From NCBI GenBank assembly GCA_032358255.1, contig JAULBX010007773.1:186001-250000 (forward strand): a stretch of 64,000 bases of DNA, given 5' to 3'. Below, one piece after another: positions 38,611 through 50,500 of this stretch. This stretch comes from Heterotrichella gracilis. Taxonomy: Eukaryota; Sar; Xanthophyceae; Tribonematales; Xanthonemataceae. Below the pieces are notes generated by a model. That model ran no database searches and had not been told where the DNA came from. It was given only the letters and a program-made list of their open reading frames with translations. Both the position numbers and the translations under genes were made by a program. Each line of letters begins with the position of its first letter. The first letter of the stretch is position 1.

Positions 38611-40256
38611 GGGGGGCGAGGGCGCCTGGGGTACAAAAGGTGGTACTTGTGATTCAATCCAATTTGGTACTTTGTCGACTCCTTGGTGCTTCCTGCCCAT
38701 ATGCAGCAGTAGTTGAAGCGAGGATCACTATTGGAGCTGTTGATGCTGGGTGGAAACCTGTGTTGCTCATGAGGACATTAGCTTTGGAGAAGAAAGCGTA
38801 CTGAGATATGGGGAGTACTTGGATAACAAGTCGTATAAGGGTATGCCCTACAGCAAACAAATGAGAAGAAACAGCGTGAAAGTTGATTGGTATATATTTG
38901 CATGGGGATTTTGTGAGAAAGTTCGATGTTTTTGGCCAGCAATGCGCAAGTAAATGCTTTCCTGATGCCATGCCTCCTAAAATCTGCCTTTACCAAGTAT
39001 ACCGGGTGTAGTTTATGTGTACTATTAGCTTGTAGCCCTTTTCCATGCCTGACCCAATTTCCATTGACACATGGCTGCGGGATCCTGAGCATCAATCTTT
39101 TGCCATCTTTGTATGGGTGCATCAAGTAGTTAGCCAACAGCAGGTTTGCAGCAGCACCAGCGTTTTTACATGAGTTTGTCAGGATGCGCAATGTGGGAAA
39201 GTCTGATGGAATACGTTGAACGTCAAACTTTGTGGGTTTAGCCACGTAAAACGTGCACGTGCTAACGGTGATTGGCATTGCTTTCCTATCGGCACTGCCG
39301 TTGTACCACATTTTGTACGATATTACTAGTGTACGACATCGAGGCCTCTTTTTGGGCATGAATCTGCATGCTTGCCAGCCAATTTCATTCAGGCAAATTC
39401 GTTCGGGGGCCTACTTTGCGCGTTCAGGACCTGCACAGAACCTTTTGTTCCAAGAGTACGATATGTACATTAATGTGCAGCCCATCTTTGCTGTCGCTAG
39501 GCTTCTGTTATCAGGATTTTTGAAGGCCTGTAGGTGGTGCAATCATGTTCGTTACCTCCCATCCTGACCTAACTTGTAGCTGGGGCGTCTAACCTGCAAG
39601 CGTACAATGGTCATCCACGATGTTTCAAAATTTGATATCAAGGTAGATTTTGGCGGATGCACACACGGACATTAGTACAAGCCAAATATATATATACTAT
39701 TAGTAAGTGCCACTGTGGCGATGGACAGCAGCATATTTCCCCATGTTTTGTGGGGCCAGTTGTCACGGACGTCCGTCGACAGTGTAATATATTTCAGTAT
39801 GGTTTACGTATATATATGGCATGACGTCATGTACATCTGTGTCTGCAGCTGTCAGGGAGTGACAAATACCAATATTGCACTCAGTGACTCTGAGTCAGTC
39901 CAGTGACTGTGAAACCCTTGGACCAGAGTCAAGGGGTCATTTCACTCTGCACCCGCTGAGCAACGTTACCTACCACATGAAAGAAGAAAGAAATTAGGAA
40001 GAAAGGCACTCAGTGTGCCGCGATCGAGTGAGAGCTGATCAGCATAGAAAGCGGATTGTTCGGACGAGAATAATTTATAGAAATAGTATGCTCCAGTCTA
40101 TAGTCCTCAACCTGGCGGGAGCACGCTATGCCAACCATTATGATCGTGGCGCCTGTCAGTTGCCTTGCTGGCTAGCAGATCAGCTACCAAAATGAATTAT
40201 CAGCCATTCCTTCATGCCGTGGCCTGGCGGCGCCTTGACTCATGCCGCACCGTGCT
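38611..40256. other. Convergent intergenic region
   Basis: This 1.65 kb lies between the ends of the BTB gene and the minus-strand disordered-protein gene. No exon convinced me on either strand. A TA-rich run is near 39688-39705 and a dyad TGACGTCA near 39823 resembles a CRE/bZIP core, but its position between two gene ends makes a regulatory role speculative. Confidence 0.4.
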
Positions 40257-43200
40257 TCACCCCCTAGTATTCCGCAGCTGCTCAATGCGGGAGAATGTGC
40301 CCTCCAGGAAGCTGTTGAGCTCGCTGCACCGACCCTGAAGCGCGTCCCGCTCTGCACGCAGCTCCTCATTCTCCTTCTGCAGCGACTCGTTCCTCTCCCG
40401 CAGAACCGCGACCTCCGCGCCAGCTTTTCCCACCAGCTCCTCCCTTGCCACCCTCTCCTTGCGCAGATCCTCCCCCTGGGATGCAACCACCTCTTCCAGC
40501 CGCCTCAGCTGGTTTGTGATAGCGGCTATGGTGGCATCCTTTTGCTGCAGCTGGTCGCGCAGCTGACTTGCAGCGGCCTTTCCTGCTGCGATTTGCGCCC
40601 GCTGGCCGACCACAATTGCGCGCAGGCTGGAGGTGTAGCTGGCAACAAACGCCTGCTGCACTGCCTCAAGATGTACCAGAGCGTCGGCGCCATCGAGGGG
40701 CTGCGCACTGAGGGAAGAGTACATGAGGGTGGTCAGGGTGGGTTTGCTGTTTAGGACATCCATCGACAGCGATGTGTGCTGCAGGAATTTTAGGGTTTAG
40801 GGTTTATGCTAAGGAACTTTGTTCATGATCACCAGCTTAGTGGTGACCATATGGATGATATCAGGTTGTTGTCGTTGCGTTGCCAATGATTCTGGCATGT
40901 GTGTGCAGCATGCAATGGCCCACTGTGCACCAGATGGCAGTGTGTACTCAGCCCAGTGGGCCTTCAAAACATGCGCACGGGAAAACCCCACATGTGCACT
41001 TCTACAATGCCCCATCATGCCCCATGTTCCTCTCCTACATGCGCCCAATGCCTTAATCAGCTTGTGAAGGACAAGAATGCTTGGTGTGTGGCCACTGGCA
41101 GTGAATGCATCCTGCAGGGGGCATATGCATGTAAGCATAAATGGATGCGCCCACCCACCCACCCACCTGTCGCCAGCCCCAAGCGCATCCTACCCCATGT
41201 TAGACATCCCAGCTGCCACTGCATCAGCCACCGCCTTGCACGCCTCTGCTGTGATGCTTCTCCCACGATGCACTGTCCCACTTGCACCTACCAGCTCGCC
41301 ACCTGCTGCCACACCCAGCGCCAGTCCCAAAGGCTCCTCATTGCGCGCTCCACCATCCTCCAACACTGGGGCAGGCCTCATGTGCAGCAAGCGCTTGCAG
41401 CAGCAGGACTAACGTGATTGCCATTCCCCGCGCCAGGGATTTGGTCGCTGGGTTGGATGAGTGTTGCTGCAGTGGCTGGCTCTGTATTCCCTGGAGGATG
41501 TTGGACTTGATGGTCTGCCCCTTGCTCAATCACTGCTGTGAGGAGATCAGCAGGTGCCCTTCGAGCATGCTCAGAAAGTGCACTGGGGCCAGGACATTTG
41601 CCATCCGGTGGACCCAATGGCGTGGTGGTGGCTGCTGTAGCGGCATTTGGGGCTTCCGCTTCTGTTGTGACGCTGGTGGTGAGGGGAGCGCTGGTCTTGA
41701 TGCGCTTAGGCGAAGCAGGAAGCATTGGGTCTTGGTCAAATTTGCCCTACGGGGGATAATAACAGCATATTATGAATTATTATGGTGTTGGAAGTCCATT
41801 ATACTATGTAGCATAAAGAGGGGATAACCGTACCAGAATTATATCAGACAACGGATGCTTGCAACATATCACGTCATTGAGACCCTGCATTGTATCTCAC
41901 CTGATCATCGCCAGCGACACCAGACAGAGCCTCCCCAAACAGCCACCCCATCGGTGTGGAGGCATCCTGCCTGGCTGTGCGCTTGATACCCCTCCCTTGC
42001 AATGCCACTCTGCCTTCAAAATCACTGTCACTAGATGTATCCTTGTCACCATGACTGTTGCCCCCCTGGCCTACCTTTTGCCCCGTTACCAAGCGCCCAC
42101 CTGTGGTTGGGCAATCACGATTACAAGGAAGGCATTCAACCCATTGGCAAGCTGCGTGCACAAGCTCACTCATACTCCCAATTTGATTGGACAATCAAGC
42201 AATGAAGATAATTTAAAGGTCAGCAAAAATTGCGCAAAAGAATACTAACAGGCGCAAGGGGATGCATGCGTACCATCCTGGCACGGGTCACTTCCAGATC
42301 GTGCGTTGCTGAAAGGATCACTCCTCCCTAAGCCATGCTGATATGCACCTCCTTGGGTTGGAAGGAATTGATTGTTGGCTTGAGCTGGAATTTCCTGGCT
42401 CTGCTGCGTGATGTTGTCACTGCCGTCACCAGTGTTGCGCTGTCTGGCAGTGGGGGTGGCAGCATACCCCTTGACAGAACTGCCAGGTCCAAGAAACCCA
42501 GGAGAGGACGTGCGGATGGCGCCACCTGCACAGATGTACCCCCTTCAACTACTGTAAACAAGCCTTACAGCGGCAAAGAAACAATGCGTATGCATACATA
42601 TGTGCACATGCCTGTATGTGCATTTGCAATGCTGGCACTGGCCGAGTTTGCAATACCGTCGGTGCTGCCACACCCGCCGGTGCTGCCACCGCCATGCATG
42701 CGATTCTTTCATGGTTTTGATTTTTTCACAACTATCCCTCAACACAGCGCTTGCAGTAACAATTTGAATTTGGCTCTACCTATCTACCTTCAAAGGTTCT
42801 TGTCTTCCTTCGATGGAGCAGTCTGCGGTCTGGGAGTCGCGGTGCAGCCAGGTTGCCTCCTGTACGCTGGGCATCATGGCACCCAGCCTGTGCCCTGCCA
42901 ACCATCGAGCTCCCATCATTGCTGTGGCTTGCTGTGTGCTTGCTCTGCCCTGATCCAATCGGTGATGCATCAGTGACCCTGCCTGCCACTTTGACACTTC
43001 TGCTCTGATATGAATCATGACTGGGGTCCTCTGAATCCCTGGGGCCACGCTGACTGCCGGCATGATCTTGTGGCAGGTCCTGCATCTCTATGGCATGGCC
43101 ATGCTGACCTGGAGCTTGAAGCTCACCTTTTGAGGCATGGCCTGCTGGTGCCAGTGCACCCCTGTATCACAAAAGGAGGACTAACCAGCATGGTATTGCA

Positions 43201-44221
43201 TCCTGGTGTTGGGAAATGCCTCATGGACATGGGCCATGCCTGTCGCTGGGCAACTCAAAGATGCCATTTCGAGATGGTACACCAATACTGAATTCAAATG
43301 CTCTGGTAGCAATGCACCGCGCACCATGTATCATACAGAAGGACTAGTCAGCACCGGTATACCTTGCTGTTTGAAAGGCCACATGCATGCATATGGGCTA
43401 TGCCGCTTGCAGCAAAAGGAACATCATAATGAGCACTGACCAGAAGGGATTTGAAAGTGATGCCATCCGGACCACTGGAAGCCCTCTGAGCACAGATAGC
43501 AATCAGTGGGGTAGGCTGTGGTGGTAATGCTGAAGTGCTGTTGCTCTCCTTTTTATCTCCCAACCAACCAGCTACAGCTTCTGCTGGATCAAACGAGGCA
43601 GTGGTTTTGGTAACTATTGCACAAAGCCCAGCATAGTCGTCACCTGCCAGGTGTGCGTGAAACTGTGAAGGCGCAGTAACATGCCCCTGCAAGATGAACT
43701 CATGTCATATATAATATACTGGTCCTGCTGTACAGGACACAGGTGTCACTTTGCCAAGCCCACTTCACCTGGCCCTTTGCACTTGGTCTACTGTAAATTT
43801 ACCACCATAGTTGGCAACTTTTAAGGCACCCGTAGTGCCGTAGTGGCGCTAGTTGCCCTGAAGCACGCTTCAAATATCGTGGACATGGCCTCTCTTGTGC
43901 TGTGGAGACTTGGGTTTCAAACACATACTGTACATCGGGCCAAAACTTTAAAGCCTTTGGCCCTGTCAACATCATTCTGAAGTGCCAGCAAAGGGCCCTT
44001 AATCGACGTGCCACTACAACATGCTTATGATCAACCATTAAAGAACCTCACTCGTTCAAGACCGACTCACCAGGAAGGGGAGAGATGGGTTTGCCGTGTG
44101 CACTAGACTTGCTTGAGCACAGGATTGTGTACACCCATGGGGCAACCTGCCTACCCACCACTGGCAGAGGAAACACGGTAGACAACAACCCCAAAATGGG
44201 TTGTGGATAGAGCTCATGCAT
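40257..44221 (-). CDS. Largely disordered protein with C-terminal coiled coil
   Basis: No family recognised. The last exon (40257-40778) encodes about 170 residues of convincing coiled coil (QLRDQLQQKDATIAAITNQL, RERNESLQKENEELRAERDA). Upstream minus-strand exons near 41290-41400, 41400-41740, 41890-42190, 42280-42550, 42800-43080 and 43440-43690 give polar, Ser/Gly/Pro/Gln-rich peptides, e.g. FLPTQGGAYQHGLGRSDPF, DKDTSSDSDFEGR and RDSEDPSHDSYQSRS, typical of intrinsic disorder. The candidate first exon has MHELYPQPILGLLSTVFPLP from 44221 and a donor at CCTG/GTGAGT near 44091. Junctions between these blocks were not all phased, so it could be two genes. The start is opposite the SWIM-RING gene, with about 310 bp between. 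Confidence 0.5.
40788..40806. repeat. Interstitial telomere-like motif (TTTAGGG)
   Basis: TTTTAGGGTTTAGGGTTTA sits just upstream (minus strand) of the acceptor of the last exon of the disordered-protein gene, about 10 bp from the splice site. Confidence 0.9.
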
Positions 44222-44532
44222 TGTAGACGGACGGCGAGAACAAGTATTCTGGAAGTGTACAAACCCGAGTGGTCGACCATGGATCCATTTGGCCCAAGAC
44301 CGGGTCCTCACCAATATACCCTTATCTAGGGTTTTGCTTTCCCATTTTGGCGGGGAATCAGGGCCTCACTGACGAAGCCTGATGAAGCTTGTGCTGCCTC
44401 TAGCTATTGTATGTGCCAGGCGGCACAACTTGGCACAGTTCCTCCCAGGTGGTGTACAACAAGAGCCGTGCTTGTGCGTATTCCACACAACTCGCTTGTG
44501 GCAGGGCACTGTTTGTTGTTGTCTAGGCAACA

Positions 44533-46705
44533 ATGCCAAGAGTGAGCCGTGGCCGTGGCAGGGTCACGATCGACTTGACTGGCGACGATGATACCCCAGA
44601 ACCTCCTCCAGCGGGAGCTAAGCACACAAAGGGGTCCAAAAAGCAGCCAAGTCAGCGCAAAAGGAAGACCTCCACAACCAACGAAACCCCAGCGCCTGAG
44701 CCAGCAGGCCCCTCAGCAAAGCGAGGCAGGAAGAAGAAGGAACCTGAGGGGGAAGCGCGGACAGATGCCTACGGTAAAAAGGTGCCTTTCAAAGCCGCCC
44801 CCACAATAAAAATTCAGGAGCGTATCGAAAGGGCCAAACCAGGTGAGCTGCTGACACTGTCCACACATTTCAACAAAAACAGCAAGCATGCATACACGCT
44901 TTTCACTCCTCTTCACCTCCGTTACACCTATCGACGTGTCATGGTTTTGCTGCTGAAAGGGCTGTGGCTTGCGTAGGTTCTGGGCACCGTATGTTCCTGA
45001 TAGACCGCAAGGTGGTCCGCCCTGTGGGATCAGAAGGTGGCGCAGCTGAGGAGTTCATCGTGCTGGGCGCAACTGCAAACGGTAGACCAGCTCTCTCACC
45101 CTTGTAAACAGCGTGCATACCGCTCCTGAGGTTGAGGGTTGTGAGAACTCGCTATCCATTAATTATGCATGCATGCATGCACCGCTTTGAGCTAGCTTAT
45201 GGCCTTTCCGGCTTTATAAGGCAGTCAACCTAACTGCATGCATATGCAGGCACCTGGGTACCCGCTTCTGAAGCCACGCCTGCCTGCTCATCCCCCGTTA
45301 CTCGTCCACTTGATTCATCAGTCAGTGCGGACAGTTGCGGTCTGAGTCAAGTACCGCCAGCCCCCCTGCCTAACAACACCCCTTGTACCACACAGTGTAC
45401 ACCATAGCCATCTCGCGCCACCCGAGCTGCACCTGCCCGGACTTTGCCAAGGGGAACCTGTGCAAGCACATTTTGTTTGTCATGCTGCGCGTGCTGCGCC
45501 TGCCAGACGACAACCCCCTGGTGTGGCAGCGGGCGCTGCTGACCAAGGAGGTGGATGAGGTGCTGTCAGGAACCCACAGCACCAGGCAGAGGGAGAATGT
45601 GCTGGCAGACCAGCGAGTGGTGGATGGGTACAGGAGGCTGAGCGGGGCAGGTGGGTGGTGGTGGGGAGGGTGGGTGGGTGGGTGGGTGGTGGAAGAGGTG
45701 GGGATGGACAGCTGCCACACTGAATGGCAGTGACAAAGCATACTCCTCTCCTTTGCAATATATAGGCATAACCGTTTTTACATTATTCTTGCCACTGCAC
45801 ATGCCACCGCACATGCCACCGCACATGCCACCGCACATGCACATGAATAAAAAACGAAGATTTCCCCCCTCTCAATAAACATACTGATGTTTAATCCACA
45901 GTGGCATGCATCCTCCCTACTCAAAGGTAGTCATTCGCACTTCTGTCTGCATTGGCTGAGTGTTGCGCGTGTGCACACAGAGGCACCGGGCGACCACGCG
46001 GGCGGGCGCAGGCCTGTGGATGGCGAGTGCCCCGTGTGCTTCGAGGCAATGCGCGAGCAGAGGGAGCAGCTGTCCTGGTGTGCGGCGTGCGGCAACAACA
46101 TGCATGCGCAGTGCATCAGCCAGTGGGTGGGGCAGAAGCGGCAGCAGGGCCTGCCGGTCACCTGCGTGCTGTGCAGGGCCCCCTGGGTGGATGGCAGCAA
46201 GCCAGGTGAGGGAGCTGCATGTCATGGCGTGCATCCACATGCCATAGACGTGGAACGGTTGCTCAGCCATGGTCATGGAGTTGCCAAGCATTTTACAATC
46301 ATGCCATGCTGCGCATGGAAGGGCAATATTTGTGGCGCGTCTTGAATCTGCAAACTATTCAGCAAATTTGGTTGGGCCATGAAAACGTGCTTTCGTCAAG
46401 TTTAAGATTCAACTGGACAATTTTGAATAAATTAACTTATATGATAAATTATTCACAATTGTTCAACTGAATGAAATTATATCGGAGGCTTCTTGCTGAC
46501 ATTCCTATGCCCTGCTGCAGCTGCTGCCCAGCAAAGTGCGGCAGGCGGCGACGGCTATGTCAACCTGGCGCAATACTCAAATGACTACCAGCAGGGCGAC
46601 ACCACTTTGGAGAGCTTGTACGGGGATCGCGCAGTGTGGCTGAGGGCAAACCAGGGCGCCTATGGCAGGCGGCAGGCGGCCAACCTGTACCGATTGCTGA
46701 GGTGA
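44533..46705 (+). CDS. SWIM zinc-finger and RING-finger E3 ubiquitin ligase (ZSWIM2/MEX-like)
   Basis: Exons 44533-44842, 44977-45081, 45396-45650, 45981-46205 and 46521-46705 sum to 1080 nt, 359 residues. The N-terminal 100 residues (MPRVSRGRGRVTIDLTGDDD) are basic, contain the SUMO-interaction-like VTIDLTGDDD and a lysine-rich KRGRKKKEPEG, and suggest nuclear location. The SWIM finger reads SCTCPDFAKGNLCKH with CxC and CxH ligands. After a spacer (RRLSGA) a RING domain follows: CPVCFEAM, CAACGNNMHAQCISQW, CVLCRAPW. The C-terminus ends with ANLYRLLR. In animals ZSWIM2/MEX pairs SWIM, ZZ and RING fingers and is a self-ubiquitinating E3; no ZZ finger is evident here. Probable substrates are unknown. 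Confidence 0.93.
45165..45182. repeat. (ATGC)n palindromic run
   Basis: ATGCATGCATGCATGC lies in intron 2 of the SWIM-RING gene; it is the longest of many GCATGC/TGCATGCA palindromes in the window. Confidence 0.9.
45799..45843. repeat. 12-bp minisatellite (ACATGCCACCGC)n
   Basis: Nearly four tandem units of ACATGCCACCGC lie in intron 3 of the SWIM-RING gene. A G/T-rich (GTGGGTGG) run at 45650-45695 follows the exon 3 donor. Confidence 0.9.
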
Positions 46706-47508
46706 TCAGGAATCACCTCAGCAATCAGGAATTAGCCTGCCGTATTGTCATGGTGGTAGGGTGTGAAAGCGCAGCGTGGTATCAAGCACTGTGAACATGG
46801 ATTATGAATCATGTTGGAGCTTGTGCTAGCAATTTTTACTTGCATGTTTCCCCTTCACAAGCCGTCGTGTAAACGTCGCACTGGACGCTCTTGTTGATCT
46901 CAACTGCGTGATGCAATTGGACTGCATGGTGACACTTTGACTACAAGGCTTGACAGGGCTGACAAACTGTGATGACACAGGTAGCAAATCTGTACTCTGA
47001 AGCCGTCCGCTTTTTTTAGAGGTGTTTTATATCGATCAGCATTGTGCTCTCCGTGTGACAAGTGTAACACAGCTGCAACAGTTGCTGTTTGACTTTAGGC
47101 CACATTGCAACTCCAGGCCCTAGGGTTAGCACAGCTGCCAACACTTATCTGTGAAGCAGTGATAGGTTAATTGCAATCAAATTGGTTAAGTTGAGCGGCG
47201 CTTGTCTCACGACCCCCTTGTACAATTGTAAAAGTAGGCAAATTATTTATCATGACTGTCTGCAGAATGGATGATAGGAAGACCTGACAGGAAGAAAAGG
47301 GGAACGCTCAACGCAAATGCTGCATTAGGCTTACACTTGCTAGCTTAAAAATAAATCAGTCGCGATGTAAAACAAGCGAGACCCCGCCAGGTTAAGACAA
47401 GAATCACCAAAACATCGCTGCATCATGTGCGGGTGTAGCAAGAGAGCTGGCATAAAAGAAGTAGGTCAAATTCATGTGTACCTAAGCTGCAACATTTATC
47501 CCAAAAAC
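46706..47508. other. Convergent intergenic region
   Basis: Contains the 3' UTRs of the SWIM-RING gene and the P5B ATPase gene. No exon seen. Confidence 0.45.
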
Positions 47509-50500
47509 TCAATGCTCTTCCCCAAGAGCTGAATATCGGCGACCACGCAGGCGAAGGATATGCGTGTGCAGCCAGACTACAAAAGGGGCAATAAAGGCAT
47601 CCACGATGTATGCCACAACCGCATTTGCCAAAATGATGCCCAATGTGGTCCACCGGAAGCTCACTGGCACGGTCACCAATCCCACAAAGCCGCCAGTGAA
47701 CGCATTGGCAGGAGACAGAATGCACACCAGGAGCAACAGCACCTGCAAAAAAAAAAGTGGCAATATTACCAATTGCGGTAATGAACTGCATTGACATGGC
47801 TTCCATGCTGCACGCCGTGTGATTGAAAACTGGTGGACCCTCACCTGCGCAGTCATCACTGCCAGGAGAGAGCGATTGGTCCAAAAGGGCTGCCGGTAGG
47901 GTGTGGATTTGTTGAATATCCCCGCTGCAATTAGGAATTGCGCCAGGCTGATGAGGAAGACAACAGTGTTTTCCGGTGACTGTGAGCAATGTGTGTATGC
48001 CTCAGCCCCAATCGTGAAGCAGACGCTCTGGGGCTGCCATGGCTGGTACCACGAGGTGCGCTTGAGGGCCAGCAACCCTGCAGCCTGCACCCACAAACCA
48101 GCGCGCAATCAGTGGCCATTGCAGCAACAAATGCTGATATGATGAGGTTCAATGCTAGCATCACCTTACATTGCTGCTGCGTCTAGCGCAAGGACTGTGC
48201 ACACAAGTCATTTCATTGACACTAACGACAGCATCTTTCTGTTACTCCACACACAGCGAGAATTTAGACTCAGCACTAATCATTTACTCGTGTGGGCCAG
48301 ATGAGCACATGCTGTGAGTGACAATCCATTGCCATGGCCATCAGATGCACGCACCTGGAAGAAAACCGCCACCAGGAACTGCACTGCCACAGGCATGAGG
48401 ACCGGCATGGACAGCAGGCAATCTGGTGGGCGCTTGGGACTCAGGGAAGTCCTCGGCTGTGTCAGACCCATGACCGATGCCAGCAGGGTAGTGTAGAAAA
48501 GGTCTTGTACCAAATACTGCAGCCATGTCCGCCAGGTGTCAGTGACCTACCCTACTGTTTCATGCAGCTTGGGATCTGGACATTGTCAGCAGCATACAGG
48601 TTGCTCCAACAAATCCGCAGCAAACACAGGATAAAAACAGGTGTGTTTCATGTACAAATCCACATCATGTGATCAGATGAATATATTTCCCCTTCCCTTC
48701 CCTTCGGGAAGGGTTTAAGGATTTATAAGAAAATATCGTATAGATAATTTTTCCTATTATATTTGTTTATAAGCTCTCACCTGGTAGTTGCCAAACATGA
48801 GGCCATGGGAGTACATGATGTTTGCCGTGGAGACCTGTATGAACGCATATAGTACAATGAACTTGAAGATCAAGAAGGAGGTGCTCAAGCTGCAGCGCCC
48901 CTCAGCCGCCACAGTGAGCATGCACGCAATGGTCTGCTCCTTGCTGGTCAGCGGTGCAGCCACAGATGCCTCTGCCTCGCACAACGAGACGCCCACATGG
49001 GCTGCTTTCAGGGCCCCGACATCATTTGCCCCATCCCCACAGAATCCTGCGGATTGAACACGCCACGCTAGAATCTTGTAGACATAAAGAACTTCTGTTA
49101 CAGTAACAGATCTCTTCAAAAGAGATTAATCTGGAATGTAAAATTGTGCCATTGTGTGCAACTTACCTACGTGCTGTCCAAGTGCTACTGGCGCCTTTGC
49201 AGCCGCTGTATCTGCAGGATCTTGCACCTCATCCCCATTGCCCTGACCCAGCATTTCAACAAGGCGTCGTTTGTCATCCGGTGCCATCCGAGCAAACACA
49301 CTCCCACAGCGGAGCAGCACCTCCAGCAAGGAAGCGTTCTGTGTCTCCAGCACCTTGTTGAATGCCTTGCCAGTCACAGCGCAGGCAAACTCCCCCTCAG
49401 CAATTGATTTCAATACATCATTCTTCAAACTGCTGCTCAGATGACTACAGCCAGTGGTGTTGTCCAGCACTTCTGTAACTAATTCTGCCCTCTGCGCACA
49501 GGTACATGTGCCCAGTGGAGATACAGCAACGAAGAACAAACCTGTTTTGAATACAATTACAAGCCAATTGCCCGTTTACGCCCAAGGTGGTTGTGTAAAC
49601 TTTGCACTTTTTATAGCAAATTTGCCTGTTTTGCTGAGAAATTGCTTCACTCGACTACGGGCAATTTGGCAGAAGTTGGTGCTAGTCATGTATTTTTATT
49701 TGGCATTTGTTACATTGAAATGTAACAAAGTAAAAATGACTCACTTAGAAACTGTATATACAGCAGCATACCTGCAGGGTCCCCTCCGTGCAGTCCACCA
49801 GCACGACAGGCTTATTGGGCACAATGCCGCACTGCCTGGCCACACTTATCCCAGTGTGCGCATGATCACCCGTCACCATGACGGTGCGGATATTGGCTGC
49901 TTGCAGCGATTGAATCACCAATGTTGTGTCACCGCGCAGTGGGTTGATCAGGATGGCAAAGCCCACAAAGGCGACCCCCTGCTCAAGTTCATCTTGCGTA
50001 GACCCCTGCACAGCAGGCACACCCTATCTATATGCTACAGCTGACAAAGGAAATATACTCAGCTGCTGTCCCTATACAGGTGGCTCAAAAAGAGTCAAGA
50101 AGAGGAGTAAGCAACGAGCAGGGCATTACCCTCCTGCCCTCTATGACCTTTACCATCCTGCAATTTTATTGCAAAATGAAATGGAAAAAAATAGGGCCCA
50201 AAGAAAACAAAATACAGACATGGACATCTGTGAATTCCATACTCACCAAGATATCCAACTCGGAGGCATCAGCGGGCAGCTCACGGCAAGCCAGGCCCAG
50301 CACCCGCAGCCCTTCTTGTGTATACCCTTCAAGCACAGCCTGGAATGATGCCGGGATGCTGCTTGGGACAGCCAGATGCTTGATGGCCTCTGGAGAGCCC
50401 TTCACATACACTGACACAGAGCCGTTTGGATGCCGCACAACCACCAAGTTCCGCTGCTTTTCTGACGAGAAGTCACATCGCCGCAGGATGTGGTGCATTG

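Noticed and set aside
45780-45845. Minus-strand ORF with repeated Met-Cys-Gly-Gly
   Set aside because: It is the translation of a 12-bp minisatellite inside an intron.
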